The position numbers and the translations under genes were made by a program. The notes under the pieces were generated by a model that saw nothing but the letters and a program-made list of their open reading frames with translations, did not search any database and was not told where the DNA came from. A DNA stretch of 64,000 bases from Pontederia crassipes (taxonomy: Eukaryota; Streptophyta; Magnoliopsida; Commelinales; Pontederiaceae): NCBI GenBank assembly GCA_030549335.1, contig CM060195.1, positions 9,825,501 to 9,889,500 of the forward strand, in the 5' to 3' direction. Positions 1-11,826 of this stretch are shown here, one piece after another. Position 1 is the stretch's first letter; each line of letters starts with the position of its first letter.

Positions 1-1197
1 AAAATTTGGAAGAAACTCATTACTAATTATGAAGGAACGGATAATGTCAAAGAATCTAAATTAAATATTTTGAATCATCAATATGATTTCTTCAAGATGC
101 ATGAAAATGAATCCATAAATGATATGGTTGCTCAGTTTAATGATATTTTGAATGGCTTAGCCTCCTTGGGCGAGCCAAGATCTAACCCCCAAAAAGTGAA
201 AAAGATTCTCAGGTCTCTCTCCTCCAAATGGCATACGAAGAGGACCATGATCGAAGAAAAATATTTGAACAAATTGGATTTTGACGATCTTATTGGCTCA
301 CTTTTAACCTATGAGATCTCAATCCAAGAAGATCAAGAAGAAAAAGCCCCGAAGAAGAAAACATTGGCATTGAAGGCAAATACAATAAAAGAAGATTCAA
401 GTGATGAGGAAGTGGATGAAAAGAAACTCACACTCTACTCAAGAAAATTAGATAAGTATCTCAAGTTGGTTAAAAAGAAGGACGAGAACGATAAGCCAAC
501 TAGAAAATCATACAAACACCACAAAGAAGAAAAATCTTGGAAAGGTAAAAAGAAGAAATATGAAGAGTCAAGTGAAACAAGTAGTTCATCAAGCTCTTCT
601 AGTGATGAAGCATACATATGCTTGATGGCACACGACGATGAGGTAATCTGTAACCCTTCAAACTCAAATTATGACTCATCAAACTCTTCCGAAGAAATTC
701 TTTAGATGTGAACAAAGAACTCTCCTCTCTTATAGAAAGATATTTTTCAATTAAAGAGAAAAATGAAATATTAATACATGAAATTGAAAAATTAAAAGAG
801 GAAAATAATGCATATTTTTTTGGAAAATGAAAAACTAAAAAACAAAATTGACACTTTGAAAATCACGCATGTATGTGAAATTGTAAAACTAGCATGTTCT
901 TTAGAAAAGGTAAAGAATGAAAATGACCTTTTGAAAAACTCACAAAATAAGCTTATTTCTCATGTAACGATAAGCAAACTTAAGAATCATTTTGGACATG
1001 AAAAATCATATTGGAAATCCAATCATCTACATGGTAGAAAATCACATATAAAGTGTTTTACATGTGGATTTTATGGGCATTATGCATATCAATGCAAAAT
1101 GAGAAAATCAACACAACATGGCATGATTTTGGTTCCGAAAGGAACATTATCTAACAAAATAGGATCCAAAGAAATTTGGGTACCAAAGATTACATAA
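1..1197 (+). pseudogene. gag: copia gag (UBN2-type) with CCHC zinc knuckle, frameshifted
   Basis: Frame 1 is open from base 1 to the stop at 703-705, so the true start lies left of the window. The product resembles the gag polypeptide of copia elements (UBN2/DUF4219 type), with segments such as INDMVAQFNDILNGLASLGE, followed by a Lys/Glu-rich and Ser-rich tail. The coiled-coil-like continuation (KELSSLIERYFSIKEKNEIL) is in another frame from about 708. It returns to frame 1 near a T-run at about 814. The 808-1197 part carries a CX2CX4HX4C knuckle at 1054-1095, the nucleic-acid-binding part of the capsid protein. Two frameshifts and the stop make it non-functional as read. No pol follows. Confidence 0.82.
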
Positions 1198-1837
1198 TTA
1201 CTTTTCAGGTGTGCCTCACATGCAAAGCAAAGGACAAGTGGTGAAGGCACAAAGGTTATAGTATCACTTACTTTTTTATTTCACCCAAAAATTCCAAAAC
1301 TACTATTTCTTTTACAAAAAAGAGGAATATATAAAAGATTGGTCACAGTGATAGGGGAGCATGATTAAATATTATTTTCACATATCGTGGATATCACATT
1401 GTTTTATCAAAGTTTTTATGTCATATTTTTAATATATCATTGTTTTGACTTTCATAAATTGGTTTTTATTATAAAATAGCCATAAATTTAGGGGGAGTTA
1501 TATTTCAAAACTTGCAACTACTCTACATATTTATTATATGACAAAAAGGGGGAAGAATAATTTTTTTTTGAAAATTGATAAAGGGGGAGTTCCATATGGG
1601 TTCTTAATGCTTCATTTACAAACTACTTTTTGATGAAACAAAAGAGGAGAAATATCTGAGAAATATGACCTGAATATAATTTATATGAAGATTACCTTAC
1701 AATTAATATTTATATGAATATATCCCAATGTAAGGAAAGTTAAGAGTTAGGGGGAGTAAAATTATTTTTTACAATTTTTTCGCCAACTTATATATTTTTC
1801 ATATTTCTCGGTTTGTCTTCATCAAAAAGGGGGAGAT
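1198..1837 (+). other. non-coding internal 3' region with repeated AGGGGGAG purine tracts
   Basis: No credible ORF. The stretch holds five purine tracts of the form (A)GGGGGA(G/A) at about 1490, 1548, 1583, 1750 and 1828. The last is directly against the LTR and is the expected polypurine tract that primes plus-strand DNA synthesis. The same layout, inverted, is at 30119-30560 in the other SIRE-like copy. Confidence 0.7.
1823..1837 (+). promoter_or_regulatory. polypurine tract of the copia element
   Basis: CAAAAAGGGGGAGATT sits directly before the LTR start TGTTGG. This is the family-typical plus-strand primer position. Confidence 0.8.
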
Positions 1838-2780
1838 TGTTGGGTCAAAGTTTAATGACATATAAAATTATATTTTGATGAAACAAACCTCAAAAGATTA
1901 AAGTTAAAATGCAAAAAAGTTTAAGAAAAAGAGATAACTTTATACACGAACTTTGATTACATAATTGACTATGATATAATTATATTTTAGCCAAATGATA
2001 CACATTAAAGTTGTAGAGAATTCTGTTAGCTTTCCATAGACTCCAAGATCATCTAATTTGAATATCTATGCAGAAAGTTATGATCAAAATAGTTCAAATG
2101 TGCGGTTGACCGGCCTCACAGTCAAATGAACAGTAACGGTCAGATTTGAAGGAGGAATTTGTGGAGTAAATTTTGGACGAATTTCTCACACACTCAAAGC
2201 TAAAAAAGGAGTGCCAAATCCAAAGGAAAATGTACACATTCACTCATTGAAGAAAAACTTCAAGTTATCAAAGAAAGATTATTTCTTGAAGTTTTCATTT
2301 CATAGCTTTCTCTCTTCTCTTCTTATGATCATAGAATTGTAAAAGAGAGAAACAATTTTGTTCAAAAAATTGAGAGAGCTCCTGTGTAAAAGAGGTTCAA
2401 AATCTTACCTCTTGAACGAGAAAAATAAATTAGCTTCATTGGAGGAGAGGTGTGCCTTGCCTCTCGAAGCAGAGAAAAGGCGGTGGTGTAAAGGGCTTTC
2501 TTCATTGTCCCATTTGGAAAAAAGGAAGGGATTAGTGAAATCTCCGACGATCCCGAGGTCGAGAAGTCGGAGCGGGGACGTAGGCCAAGGTGTGGTCGAA
2601 CCTCGTCAATAACCACCGTGTCTTTGCGTTTGATTTTCTCTCTCTCCCCGTTCATATTATGATCTGAATTGCTTTATTTAAGAATTGATTTTTATGCTTC
2701 CGCAATGTGTTTTTGTGAAATCGATATTTTTGATTGAACACCAATTCACCCCCCCTCTTGGTGCCCTTTGGGATTCTACA
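1838..2780 (+). repeat. 3' LTR of SIRE-like copia element
   Basis: It starts TGTTGGGTC after the polypurine tract and ends GGGATTCTACA. It shares the block around CGAGGTCGAGAAGTCGGAGC and the terminal C-run with the LTRs at 28943-30118 and 32013-33176, but is shorter (943 bp versus about 1170). Open frames inside it (for example 2358-2612) are LTR sequence, not genes. Confidence 0.85.
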
Positions 2781-3133
2781 TTATAAAGATATGTTAAGAC
2801 ATATGCTTCAATGATAATTATTGGAGCCCGAAAAGTCATGGAAATTTGTTTAAGGCATGAAAATGTGATTTTTGGAAAAGTGAAAATTTGGAAAATTAAA
2901 GTCCCGGTAATTGTTCCAATATATGAAAGAATTCTAAAAGTGATTTTTAACAATTTTTAGGAGGTGTATGAGTTAGGTAAAATGTAAATACAAAATTGAA
3001 AAATCTGTGAAATCGCGATTTTTGTTCTTCGGACAAAAATTTAGATTTTGATTTTTTTGGTTATTTATTTTTATAAATATTTTATTTGAATCCAAATGGG
3101 GGGTAGTTTCTTATTTACATGTAATGTTTTAAG

Positions 3134-3163
3134 TAAATGAATAAATAAATAAATAAATAAATG
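3134..3163 (+). repeat. AAAT microsatellite
   Basis: About seven AAAT units inside the chromovirus LTR. Confidence 0.8.
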
Positions 3164-4740
3164 GAGAAATGCAAAAGCCATTTACTTCAAGGGCATTTTG
3201 AGAATAATGGCTTCCACCAGCTGAAGTCGATTCTCCTTCCTTCTAATACTTATCCTTTTACATTTTACTATCTTTATCTGCCCTTTTCACCACTTTGTCC
3301 GAACACCTAAGGCAAGAGCAAAAACATCCATAATTGTTGAAGGAATTGGAGGAAGAGAAGGGGCAACTAGGCTTTTAGATTTTCGTAAGTTCCTACTTCA
3401 TTGTCTTTGGATTTCAACTACATAATTCCTAATTAGGGTTTCTCTGAACCTGTCTCATCTATTAATTTTCTGATTTTACTTGAACATGGGGCAAAACTCA
3501 GGTTGTTCATGGGTAAGATTAACTTTAGCCATGTTTAATTGGTTCCCGAATTTTTAGCTACATAATTACATACCTTCGGGTGGTCCAAAAATTATAAAAT
3601 GTATTTTTCCTGATCCTCTATGAGTCTACTTTCATTGAGATTTGGAATCAAGTTAATATGATTTCTGTAGAGAAAGTTATGCTCTTATATGTAAGGTTCT
3701 ATCACTCTGTCCGCCGAAATTGCTATCCGGACTTATAAATTATGTATTAAATCCACTATATCATGGAATTATTTTATAATTTAGAATGTAATATATATTG
3801 ATGTTAGGTTTAATTTAAAACTATAATCACTAGAAAATGATATGGGTAGAGAAAGTTATAAATATTTTACTGAGTACAAATAGATATAAATTCAAGTAAT
3901 TTTATTGTGCTCAGTACAAATAGATATAGATTCAAGTAATTTTATGCATTGCTAGGATGTCTACTATTTGGGAAAATTAAAAGTATGAGAACAAGAAATG
4001 TTTAGTATTTTATATAAATCATAAAAGTAAGGTCACTCAGTCTGTCAGAACATAGAAATAACATAAAAAGTAGGTTGAATGTTGATTTTCATGAGAAGAA
4101 ATCATAATGGAATAAGATTTGAAACTTTTACAGATTAATGTCTCTATAATATGAAACTAAAGAAAATTAGAATGATGCCATTTGGTTATGTATACCAGAA
4201 GATATGGATTTTCTTTACTATGTGTGCAATCTAGTATAATATTAGGTCAATCTTTATGTTAAATATTTACTTAAGTTATAAGAGTAAATACTTAAGGTTC
4301 ATATACCTATGCAATTAATTATGTTTCATGTGTGATACGATTGTGTTCAGATCATAGTAGTAATGTGTTTCTTATTATTATTGTTATAGGAGTAGAAGAG
4401 TAAAGTAGTGAATAAGGAAAGGAAAACATTTTGTTAGCCCTTATAGGTAAGTTGGTTTCTCCTAATCTATGTATTCACTTTTTTTGAATTCGGTGTGGCG
4501 TTGATTGTGATATTATTGAATATGTTTTGGATATGTTATGAATTGATTTTGAGAAATGCGATTATGAAAAGTATATCTGAATGATTGTATGATTGCACAT
4601 TTGAAAAGTATATGAATGAGTTACGAGAAGTGCAATCTTGTTCGATTTGAAATGGTATTTGATATGATTCATCTTCTAATATTGAGATGCAATTGTTATA
4701 TGATGAATCATTCATTTGCACTGCATTGTATGATGGTTGG

Positions 4741-5030
4741 AACTAAGTGCTACATCACTGATCACGATAGGAGTCACCTCTAGAGTCCAATCCAGCATTC
4801 TATTCCCCAATAATGGGATGAGATAGGCTGGAGTTAAGTGCCATGCGGAGCTAAATTCCACATCATGAGTAGTCACGATGGGGGCCACCTCTAGAATCCG
4901 TAGGGGTCACCTCTAGAGTCCACCTATCGTTATATGATTTATTCCCCGAAAGGGATGGGGTAAAATGGAGCTAAGTGCTACATCGCTGATCACGATGGGA
5001 GCCACCTCTAGAGTCCACCTACTGAACATT
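4741..5030 (+). repeat. imperfect tandem repeats inside chromovirus LTR
   Basis: The phrase GCCACCTCTAGAGTCC (with variants) recurs four times. It is paired with AGTGCTACATC and GATCACGATGG and with blocks of the type TTCCCCGAAAGGGATGGGGT. Units are about 70-130 bp and partly nested. Confidence 0.75.
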
Positions 5031-5705
5031 GGCTAGTTGGTGATCCGTGCATACATATGAGAGTGATGCATTGCACACACATGTTTGATATGTTTAAGTG
5101 ACATTGAACGTAAATTGAGTGTAATGATTTTGATTGGAATGTTACATATGTGTTTATTAGATGTGTGAAGATATTGACTTTGATATTATGATATGTTTCT
5201 CCGAATTTATTAGATGGTAACACATATCTTATGAGTTATTAGCTTACTGAGCTATTATTTGTTCACAGTGTTGTTGTACATTTTTTTAGATCAGTAGAAC
5301 TTTTGGGATCACAAGAGACAGTCTTGGCAGAGCGTGGATCCTTTTTGCTACTAAGGTATTGAGAAGTCATGTGCCCCACCACACGTGTTAGATAGAAGAC
5401 TTGTAGTTGTCATATTCCTCTGTTGGAATATAGAGAGAGTTTGATATGTGTTATGTATTAAAAGTAATTTTGTATCTTGTATAATGTAAATCTTTCATGA
5501 CCATGTGGTGGTGTAAATCCTAGGGTTGCATGCTCTGAATGATTAATATAAACTGTGTGATTTGGTTTATGTGTTATCATTTCTTATAGTATCTAGAGGA
5601 GTTTTGCATAATTTTTTTTAAAAAATAAGGAAATTTATTTGATCATCCATAATAAGTCACGAGCTCTGATTTGAACCATCGCTTAAATTGGGGCCGTGAT
5701 AGTTA

Positions 5706-5717
5706 TGGTATCAAAGC
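5706..5717 (+). promoter_or_regulatory. primer-binding site, initiator-Met tRNA type
   Basis: TGGTATCAAAGC differs at one base from the usual plant TGGTATCAGAGC. It lies four bases after the LTR end. Confidence 0.75.
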
Positions 5718-5886
5718 AATAGGTCCTACCCTTTGTCAAGTGTTGCATGATCTTGTCTAGGATGACATGGTTATGCTTTAAGTTTTTTTAAGTTCTAAGA
5801 CATTGTCGTACATTTGTACAGGTCTAAGGAATGACCTTTCATATTAGTAATTCGAAGTATACATTGTGCTTGATTTAATTAGGATC

Positions 5887-7580
5887 ATGACGACAAGAGG
5901 GGAGAGCTCATCCCAAAATCAAAATGCGGAACAAGATCCCCGGTTGGAGGGTGTTTTACAAGCTTTGCAAGAAATGAGTAATATCATGAGGATGCAAAAT
6001 GAATAGAATACGAGAAACAATGAACCTAGGGATGGACAAGTTGAAGGCTGCCGTAAATGTACAGTGGAGCAGTTGAAACTTGGTCCTCCCGCTTTCAAAG
6101 TTATTGGTGACCCCACGGAGGTCGAGAGTTGGATAAACAAGTTAGAAAAGATATTTGCTGCTTTATGTTGTGAGAAGCTAGACAAGATAGTGTTTGCAGA
6201 GTTTATGCTTGAAGATAATGCCGAGCACTGGTGGAAGGCAAGTAAGCCTAGAGTTTTGGTTGACAATCCGAACTTAACGTGGAAGAAATTTGTTGAAGTT
6301 TTTCTTGCAAAATATTTTTCTGATTGTGCTCGGGACAAGAAGATGATTGAATTTCTCAAGCTGGAGCAAGGAAATAGTGGATCAATATGAGGTAAAGTTT
6401 GCTGAACTATCAAGATTTGCTTCACATCTAGTGGCTGATGAAACGAAAAAGGCAAAGAAGTTTGAGAGAGGACTCAAGCCAACTATTAAGAGTAACCTTG
6501 CTGCACTCAAGTTGCGAGTATACGAGGATGTGTATGAAAGGGCTCAATTGGTAGAGAAGGATTTACAAACATCTCAAGCAAATCAAGAGGAAAACAAGAA
6601 AGAGTGAGGTCATACTTTTCAACACTTCGGGCCAAGAAATTTCGACTTTAAGAAGAGAAGAAACATGCCTTTCCGCAGACCTCAACAACCACAACCACAA
6701 CGTTCCCAACAATGCTAATTGTGTGGGAATTCCCATGGCAATACCCATGTTATAGGATGACAGGAGGTTGTTTTAAGTGTGGAAAATGGACCACTACATC
6801 AAAGATTGTCCACTAATGGGCAGCAGCAACAACAACAACAAAAGTACCCACTACAACAGCAGCCACAACCACCAAATAGAGCAATAGGAAAAGGGAAACA
6901 ACCAATGGCACAAGGACAAGTTTATGCCTTGACTCATAGAGATGTGGATGCTTCAAATGCGGTGATCACAGGTAATCTTCTTATCTGTGACACCATGGCA
7001 CATACTTTGATAGATTTTGGCTCTACACATTCCTTTGTAAGTCCAAAGTTTGCATGCCATCTGAAGACAAGAAGGGCACCATTGGGATACTGTTTGGAAA
7101 TTAGAACTCCCGATGGCAATACTCTATCTTTGATTTAGTATACGAATCATGTGATGTTAGAGTTCAAGATAAGTTTTTGACTATTGATCTGATTGTTTTG
7201 TATATGCATGACTTTGATGTGATTTTGGGTATGGACTAGTTGTCCTCCCATCATGCTCGCCTTGATTGTCGAAAGAAAATAGTTACATTTTCACCCCTAA
7301 TGAACAACCATTCAACTTTGTTGGAGAGAGGGCATCGAGTGGATGTTCTTTAATATCCTATGTACGTGCCAATAAATTACTCAAGAAGGGTTGTGAGGGA
7401 TTCTTAGCCTTCTTGATCGAGAACAAAGAGGACGGAAAAAGCTTGAAGGATGTGCCTATTGTTAAGGAGTTTTCATATGTGTTCCAAGAGGAGTTGCCAG
7501 GCCTGCCTCCTGATAGAGAAATAGAGTTCTCTATCGATCTTCTCCCTGTAATGACTCTCATTTCTAAAGTTCCCAATCGT
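5887..7580 (+). pseudogene. gag-pol: decayed gag-protease-RT start of Del/Tekay-like element
   Basis: Gag begins at ATG 5887 and is interrupted by TAG at 6004. It continues in frame with a retrotransposon gag core (for example ENAEHWWKASK) to about 6385, then shifts frame at 6347-6607 (RFASHLVADETKKAKKFERG). Two zinc-knuckle-like regions near 6716-6830 are broken by a stop and a one-base loss. The protease segment (6779-7138) has LIDFGSTHSFVS where the family has D-S/T-G-A, so the catalytic triad context is altered. Stops follow at 7136 and about 7237. The last part (7266 to about 7575) matches the linker before RT. It is a relic with no intact product. Confidence 0.8.
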
Positions 7581-7588
7581 AAAATCAT

Positions 7589-9206
7589 TGAAACATATCA
7601 TAAATACCTTTTATAGCTCAAGATATATTTCAATAATAATAATAATAGTAATAATCTTTGCTTGAGATAATACCATAAATAAAAGAACTAACATATAACA
7701 TTTTGCTATGTTGTAAATTTATCCACTCACCTTGTACTTTATATTTTCAAAGAAGTTTACTTGATTTTCCTCATTTCACTTGTAGCTTGTTGGTTTCCTA
7801 CAAGCAATGATGCTATTTCACTTTCCAATTACTAATAATAATAATAATATGCAATGTATGCTCATGATGCATGAACATTTGTCCACCTAAAAATGCATAT
7901 AATCCCTTTTAATACTAATGTGTAATTTCAGGTGTTTATATTCATATGCTACTACACACTCCCAACTATTCAATCTTCCAAAGCTTAACTAGGTGTTGTC
8001 TCATGATTTCAGACTGAGTGATTCTCAATAAATAATTCATAACTTCTTAACCACATGCGAAAATCTTATGATTCTGGATAAATTCGAAACTTAACTTATT
8101 AAGGTTTCCAACCTCCAATTATCATTAACTAATTCCAAGTGAGTAATTCATAACATCCCAGAAAATCTGACCTAGGGTTTGTGTCTTGGCAAACTGTGTG
8201 TCACTGAAAGATTAATTTATTTTCTCTTTATACTTGTCCACTTAATAAGATAATAATTTTCCTGAACACTAGACTTCCTTATTATTTTGTCATAAAAATT
8301 ATATAATTTAACTCCTTATGTAACCTTATAACAAAAATAGTTAATTCGGGTCATGATCTGTCCATGTCCTGGAATCTGATAGAAGAATCACTATGAAATG
8401 AAAAATTTATTTCTCCAAAAATACAAGTCTAAATAGGATGATTCTACTTCTCACCAAACCCTTAGAATGTCTAATTAATCTTAGCCAAATTTCAAACTAT
8501 AATTCACTCTATTCTAACCGTGTCCTAATTTACAACTTGTATCTATCTTTGAATTGGGACAGAGTGAGCGCCTATGATGATGGGTTCATAACTTTCCCTA
8601 CCAAAGTTCTTTTTATATGATTCTTGTGGTCATGGAAAGCTAACGTTGAAAGGATGGATCATGTAAACTTTAAAATTTATGGATAATGGACTAAGAAGAA
8701 ATGATCTTTGATGATGTGGAAGATCAGTTTCGGATCTAAAGATTCACCCTGAACAAGCGACATTGCCAATTTTCTTCCCACAGTTCCAGTAGGTAGGCTT
8801 GAAATATTTTATGCTTTCCAAATATAAGATTATTTAATTATATATTTGTTTAAGAGTTTTAACACATCATATGGCAGTTTGGAAAAAATGTTTTCTAAGC
8901 AGCTTTGAAATCCAATTGGTTGAAATGAAGGTCCAATCATATTATTTGGTTAAAATTAGTGTTAAACCTCTAATTAATCATAGTTAAACATGTTTATTAT
9001 CATATTTTAAAAATATTAGTACTTATTCGTAATAATCTTATATAATTTCTTTGTAACGCTTATCGATAATTTAATTATCATTATGCTTTAATCCAAAAGT
9101 TGATTGCTACATGAAACTATGACTATATGAGCATCTAAACTAATTTAATATGATAATTAAAAGCATGATTATATATAGATGATATTTGTGGAGCACGTCC
9201 GTGACA
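7589..9206 (-). repeat. chromovirus LTR (minus strand)
   Basis: On the plus strand it runs from TGAAACATATC to CCGTGACA, with TG/CA ends. It lies against the truncated RT of the preceding element. AAT-rich microsatellites occur at about 7630-7655 and 7830-7850. No gene was seen; the ORF at 8438-8620 is inside the LTR. Confidence 0.62.
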
Positions 9207-9235
9207 ATTCTCCCCTCAAAAAAATTTCGTCCTCG
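9207..9235 (-). promoter_or_regulatory. polypurine tract and conserved 3' internal tail
   Basis: On the minus strand, CGAGGACGAAATTT is followed by TTTTGAGGGGAGAAT directly before the LTR start. This is the typical 3' arrangement of plant chromoviruses. Confidence 0.72.
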
Positions 9236-9466
9236 AAATTTAGATACTTGTTCCGAAGAATAAGAATGAATACTTCCTTCTTATTTGGTCATTCTCACTT
9301 ACAACATTATCTTCACTTGAATGATTTTTTTTCCTATCACATTAACACTAAAGGAAATTTTCTTTTCTAAAATTCATTTTCATTGACCCTTATAATTTAT
9401 ACTATATTTTCTTCTCGAGACAAATATTCTTATGCTAGAATAGATTGAGTTTCTCTTTATATGCAG

Positions 9467-9797
9467 AAGGTTGCTCTGCAATTTATTGATGGTACAATAT
9501 TTAATTCTTTATGAGCAAAAGGTAATTGTATGTACTATTCTTTGTTGATGTTCTGCTCTCTCTGATTTTTTCTTTAACGCGACTGCTAGCACACCATATC
9601 TCAAAAGAGATGAGAAAAGTTGATTAATGAGTTAGCACTCATTGCACGTGGACATAATAACAAGGGTTTGAAGACCAATGGAGGACTAGGTGGAATAGCA
9701 AGGAAAATCTCTATTCTACTTGATGGCGGCATAATGACAAGTAGAATATCTTTTTTCAACAAATATGTCAAAAAATCACCAAGAAGCTTCTAGATGT
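9467..9797 (+). pseudogene. ACA-type calcium-transporting ATPase pseudogene, 5' piece
   Basis: The functional family is plant autoinhibited P2B Ca2+-ATPases, which export calcium from the cytosol. An AG acceptor after a pyrimidine-rich stretch precedes codons for KVALQFIDG at 9467. Then, after about 110 poorly preserved bases, codons from 9629 read ELALIARGHNNKGLKT and GGLGGIARKISILLDGG, ending KKSPRSF at 9790. This matches the N-terminal autoinhibitory/linker region before the first membrane helix. An in-frame TAG at 9791 replaces the expected Trp codon. The reading frame resumes correctly at 22976, once one copy of the GATGT target duplication is removed. The intron-like acceptor argues against a processed copy. 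Subfamily (perhaps ACA4/ACA11-like) is from memory. Confidence 0.78.
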
Positions 9798-10212
9798 TGA
9801 TCACTAACTAATCATACTACATTTCTACTCATTTTTCATCTCAATTCATGTGCATATAAGCCTTGAAATGTTCATATTATGATAATTATGCCTAATCTAC
9901 ATGCATTTATCTTCTCAGCATAATATTATCCTACATTTGCACATTTGAGTTGAATAATATACTGATTTAGTTCTTATTTGCTAATTTTCATTTAAGTAAT
10001 TGATGCTTGCAGTTCATGTTCTTGCAGCATCAAAATCAAGCACAAGAGACAGACAATGTTGCTGGAAAAGGAGAAGGGGACCACAGTGCAAGCTGCCAAC
10101 CAAAAGCAATGAGAAAGGAATCTTTTTGAAAAGAAGAGGGGACTAGAGACAGGTGGCAAAATCAGATGGAATGGAATGTTCTAATGATGATCAAAGGGTG
10201 ATGATAATCCCA

Positions 10213-10220
10213 TATATAAA
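10213..10220 (+). promoter_or_regulatory. TATA box of LTR B1
   Basis: TATATAAA in the LTR, at a position matching that in LTR B (27787). Confidence 0.5.
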
Positions 10221-10984
10221 AGAGGATGTTGAGGAGCAAAAAGGGGTCTTCTCTCCTAGCCATTTGGGCTGGAGGCAGAGGGTTTTTCTTGCTGGAGTTG
10301 ATTGTTCTTCTTTTATATTTTAGATTCTGTTCCTCATCTGATTTCTATTGTTTTCATAACTTATGAGGAACTAAATCTTAGCTCTCTTACATAGGATAGT
10401 AGTTTACTTTCTATTTATGGATGGATGATTGAACAACACTTTTGCCACTGATGTTAGTACAATTCTAAATGTTTTCAAATCAGTTTTATGTTGATGTTAA
10501 TCTTGTTTTAGAGTGACAACTGAGAAGTTGTTGTTTGATGCTTTCTTGCTCAAAAATGGGTCAAGAGCATCATCATTTGTTTCTAGTTTTATCCTTGTCA
10601 ATATCTAAATGCATCCTTTTACTTCTTGTTAATGTGAATCTCATCTTGTAATGGTAGCTGAGAGGCTGATTCTAGATTCTCTTGTTACTCAGAAATGAAT
10701 CAAGAACATTAACAATTAGTTAATGGAGTTGATTCAATTGTGATTTTTGTTGAGTTGGTTTCCTGGTTCTTATTAATTGATCACTAGCTGATCATATTAT
10801 GTTTTTATCCCATTTTCTATTCAAATCACCCTTATCGGGCCCTCAAATTTCCTAACCTGTGGCCAATTATGATTGGAATGCAAGGATTGTGATAACTAGT
10901 TGATCTTTCTTATTTTATACCTAATTCCATGTGCATAGAGGTTTTGAATTGCTAAAATCCATAAATATTTCAATTCTATGCCAA

Positions 10985-11500
10985 GTTATCATTTTTAGGA
11001 CAAGTTATCACTCCAAGTGCACAAGTTATCATTATTTTGATTTAGGTGATTTCCAGTGATTATTCTGCCCTAAATCCATTGCCATCATGAATGAATCATA
11101 TTTAGATGATCATATCTCAATTTGTACAGAATTATCAATCCATTTGAACAAGTTATCATTTTTTAGTGCCAAGTTATTGTTTAAAAGCTAAACTGTCATT
11201 TTGATATGCAAAGCCATCAATTATGCACAAAGGCATTAAGTAATCATTTAATTACTGTCTTAGCTCATTGCTATTCAAATTTGACCTCATTTGGATAATC
11301 ACAACCAAAGTTATGACAAGTTATCATTTTAGTGGCTAAAAGTTATCATTCCGGGTCACTAAGTTATCAACACTATGAAATCCTATCTACATTTGGTTTA
11401 TGACCTCATTCACTTGCCACATTAATCCTTTTGATGCCTTTAATGTTTTGAACCACTTTTATTTGGACAATTTTCATGATATGTGCAAAGTTATCATTTC
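10985..11500 (+). repeat. AAGTTATC motif array in U3 of element F
   Basis: Eight exact AAGTTATC copies plus a variant within about 520 bp, irregularly spaced, mostly followed by A and T. The same array is in the 3' LTR at about 17090-17610. Confidence 0.8.
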
Positions 11501-11681
11501 GGGTTCCAAAAATCATTAGTTTTGATTTTGGTTTTCATTTCTGCACAACACTAAATCTTATTTGATGTTTGAGCTGATATTGCTTGCTGTCCTCATCCTT
11601 ATTTGTTTATTTCCTATTTGAGGACTTTGATGTTTGTTGTTTTTTCCCTCCTAGCAAGTGAATGGAGCTGAAAAAGGTTGG

Positions 11682-11712
11682 AAAAGCAAGGGGGGGGGGA
11701 CCACTTGCTTTT
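11682..11712 (+). other. G-rich hairpin upstream of TATA, element F
   Basis: AAAAGCAAG and CTTGCTTTT flank a G-run ending GGGACCA. They form a 9-bp stem. The paired arms are different but still complementary in element D (46405-46433). Confidence 0.65.
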
Positions 11713-11819
11713 GCTGTCCAAAAAGTTGTCACAGCAGCTGGAATTTCAGGCCTGGATAGGTGGCTCACATCAGAGGCTAGGGAATAATCTGATGCTGATA
11801 TAAGGGTTGAGGGAAGTCA

Positions 11820-11826
11820 TATATAA
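11820..11826 (+). promoter_or_regulatory. TATA box, 5' LTR of F
   Basis: TATATAA within a conserved block before the leader. The equivalent in the 3' LTR is at 17921-17927. Confidence 0.6.

Larger units (their letters stand above)
1..2780 (+). mobile_element. SIRE/Maximus-like Ty1/copia element, 5'-truncated by window edge
   Basis: Order seen: copia-type gag, CCHC zinc knuckle, about 640 bp of non-coding DNA with repeated purine tracts, a polypurine tract, then an LTR beginning TGTTGG and ending CTACA. A conserved LTR tail with the pair CACCAA/TTGGTG around a C-run is shared with the minus-strand copy at 28943-33176, so the two are related families. No protease, integrase, RT or RNase H lies between gag and the 3' LTR, so this is a pol-less derivative unless pol was lost secondarily. 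The 5' LTR and left target duplication are outside the window. Confidence 0.85.
2781..5701 (+). repeat. 5' LTR of Del/Tekay-like element (left end uncertain)
   Basis: Non-coding region ending GGGGCCGTGATA just before the primer site. Related plant elements usually end GTGACA. It includes an (AAAT)n tract at about 3134-3163 and imperfect tandem repeats at 4741-5030. A TG start near 2793 is possible but cannot be proved because no second LTR of this element is in the window. Nothing gene-like was seen in it. Confidence 0.6.
2781..7588 (+). mobile_element. Del/Tekay-like Ty3/gypsy chromovirus, truncated in RT
   Basis: A long LTR-like region is followed by an initiator-Met-type primer site (5706), then decayed gag, protease and the N-terminal linker of reverse transcriptase. 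The body stops after the segment ELPGLPPDREIEFSIDLLP. Unrelated sequence, the LTR of another element, begins at about 7589. RT core, RNase H, integrase and 3' LTR are missing. The left boundary is uncertain because the copia LTR ends directly against it; the copia element may have inserted into this LTR. Confidence 0.75.
7589..9460 (-). mobile_element. minus-strand chromovirus remnant: LTR plus 3' internal end
   Basis: Read on the minus strand, a short internal tail with the family hallmark TTTCGAGGACGAAATTT leads into a purine tract and then an LTR starting TGTCACGG. Upstream coding sequence is absent: the neighbouring sequence to the right becomes calcium-pump pseudogene at about 9467. It is a 3' end fragment; the exact right boundary was not resolved. 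Confidence 0.68.

Noticed and set aside
2358..2655. Overlapping ORFs on both strands with Arg/Ser-rich RSRSRSGD peptides
   Set aside because: Same sequence lies in the copia I LTRs (29158-29364, 32139-32360); it is LTR sequence, not an SR-type protein gene.
4741..5030. Regularly spaced repeats that could suggest a CRISPR-like array
   Set aside because: Units are imperfect, nested and inside a plant LTR; spacers are not unique and there are no cas genes.
11689..11700. Long G-run as a stand-alone feature
   Set aside because: Homopolymer length differs between LTR copies and could be slippage or sequencing error; kept only as the loop of the hairpin.
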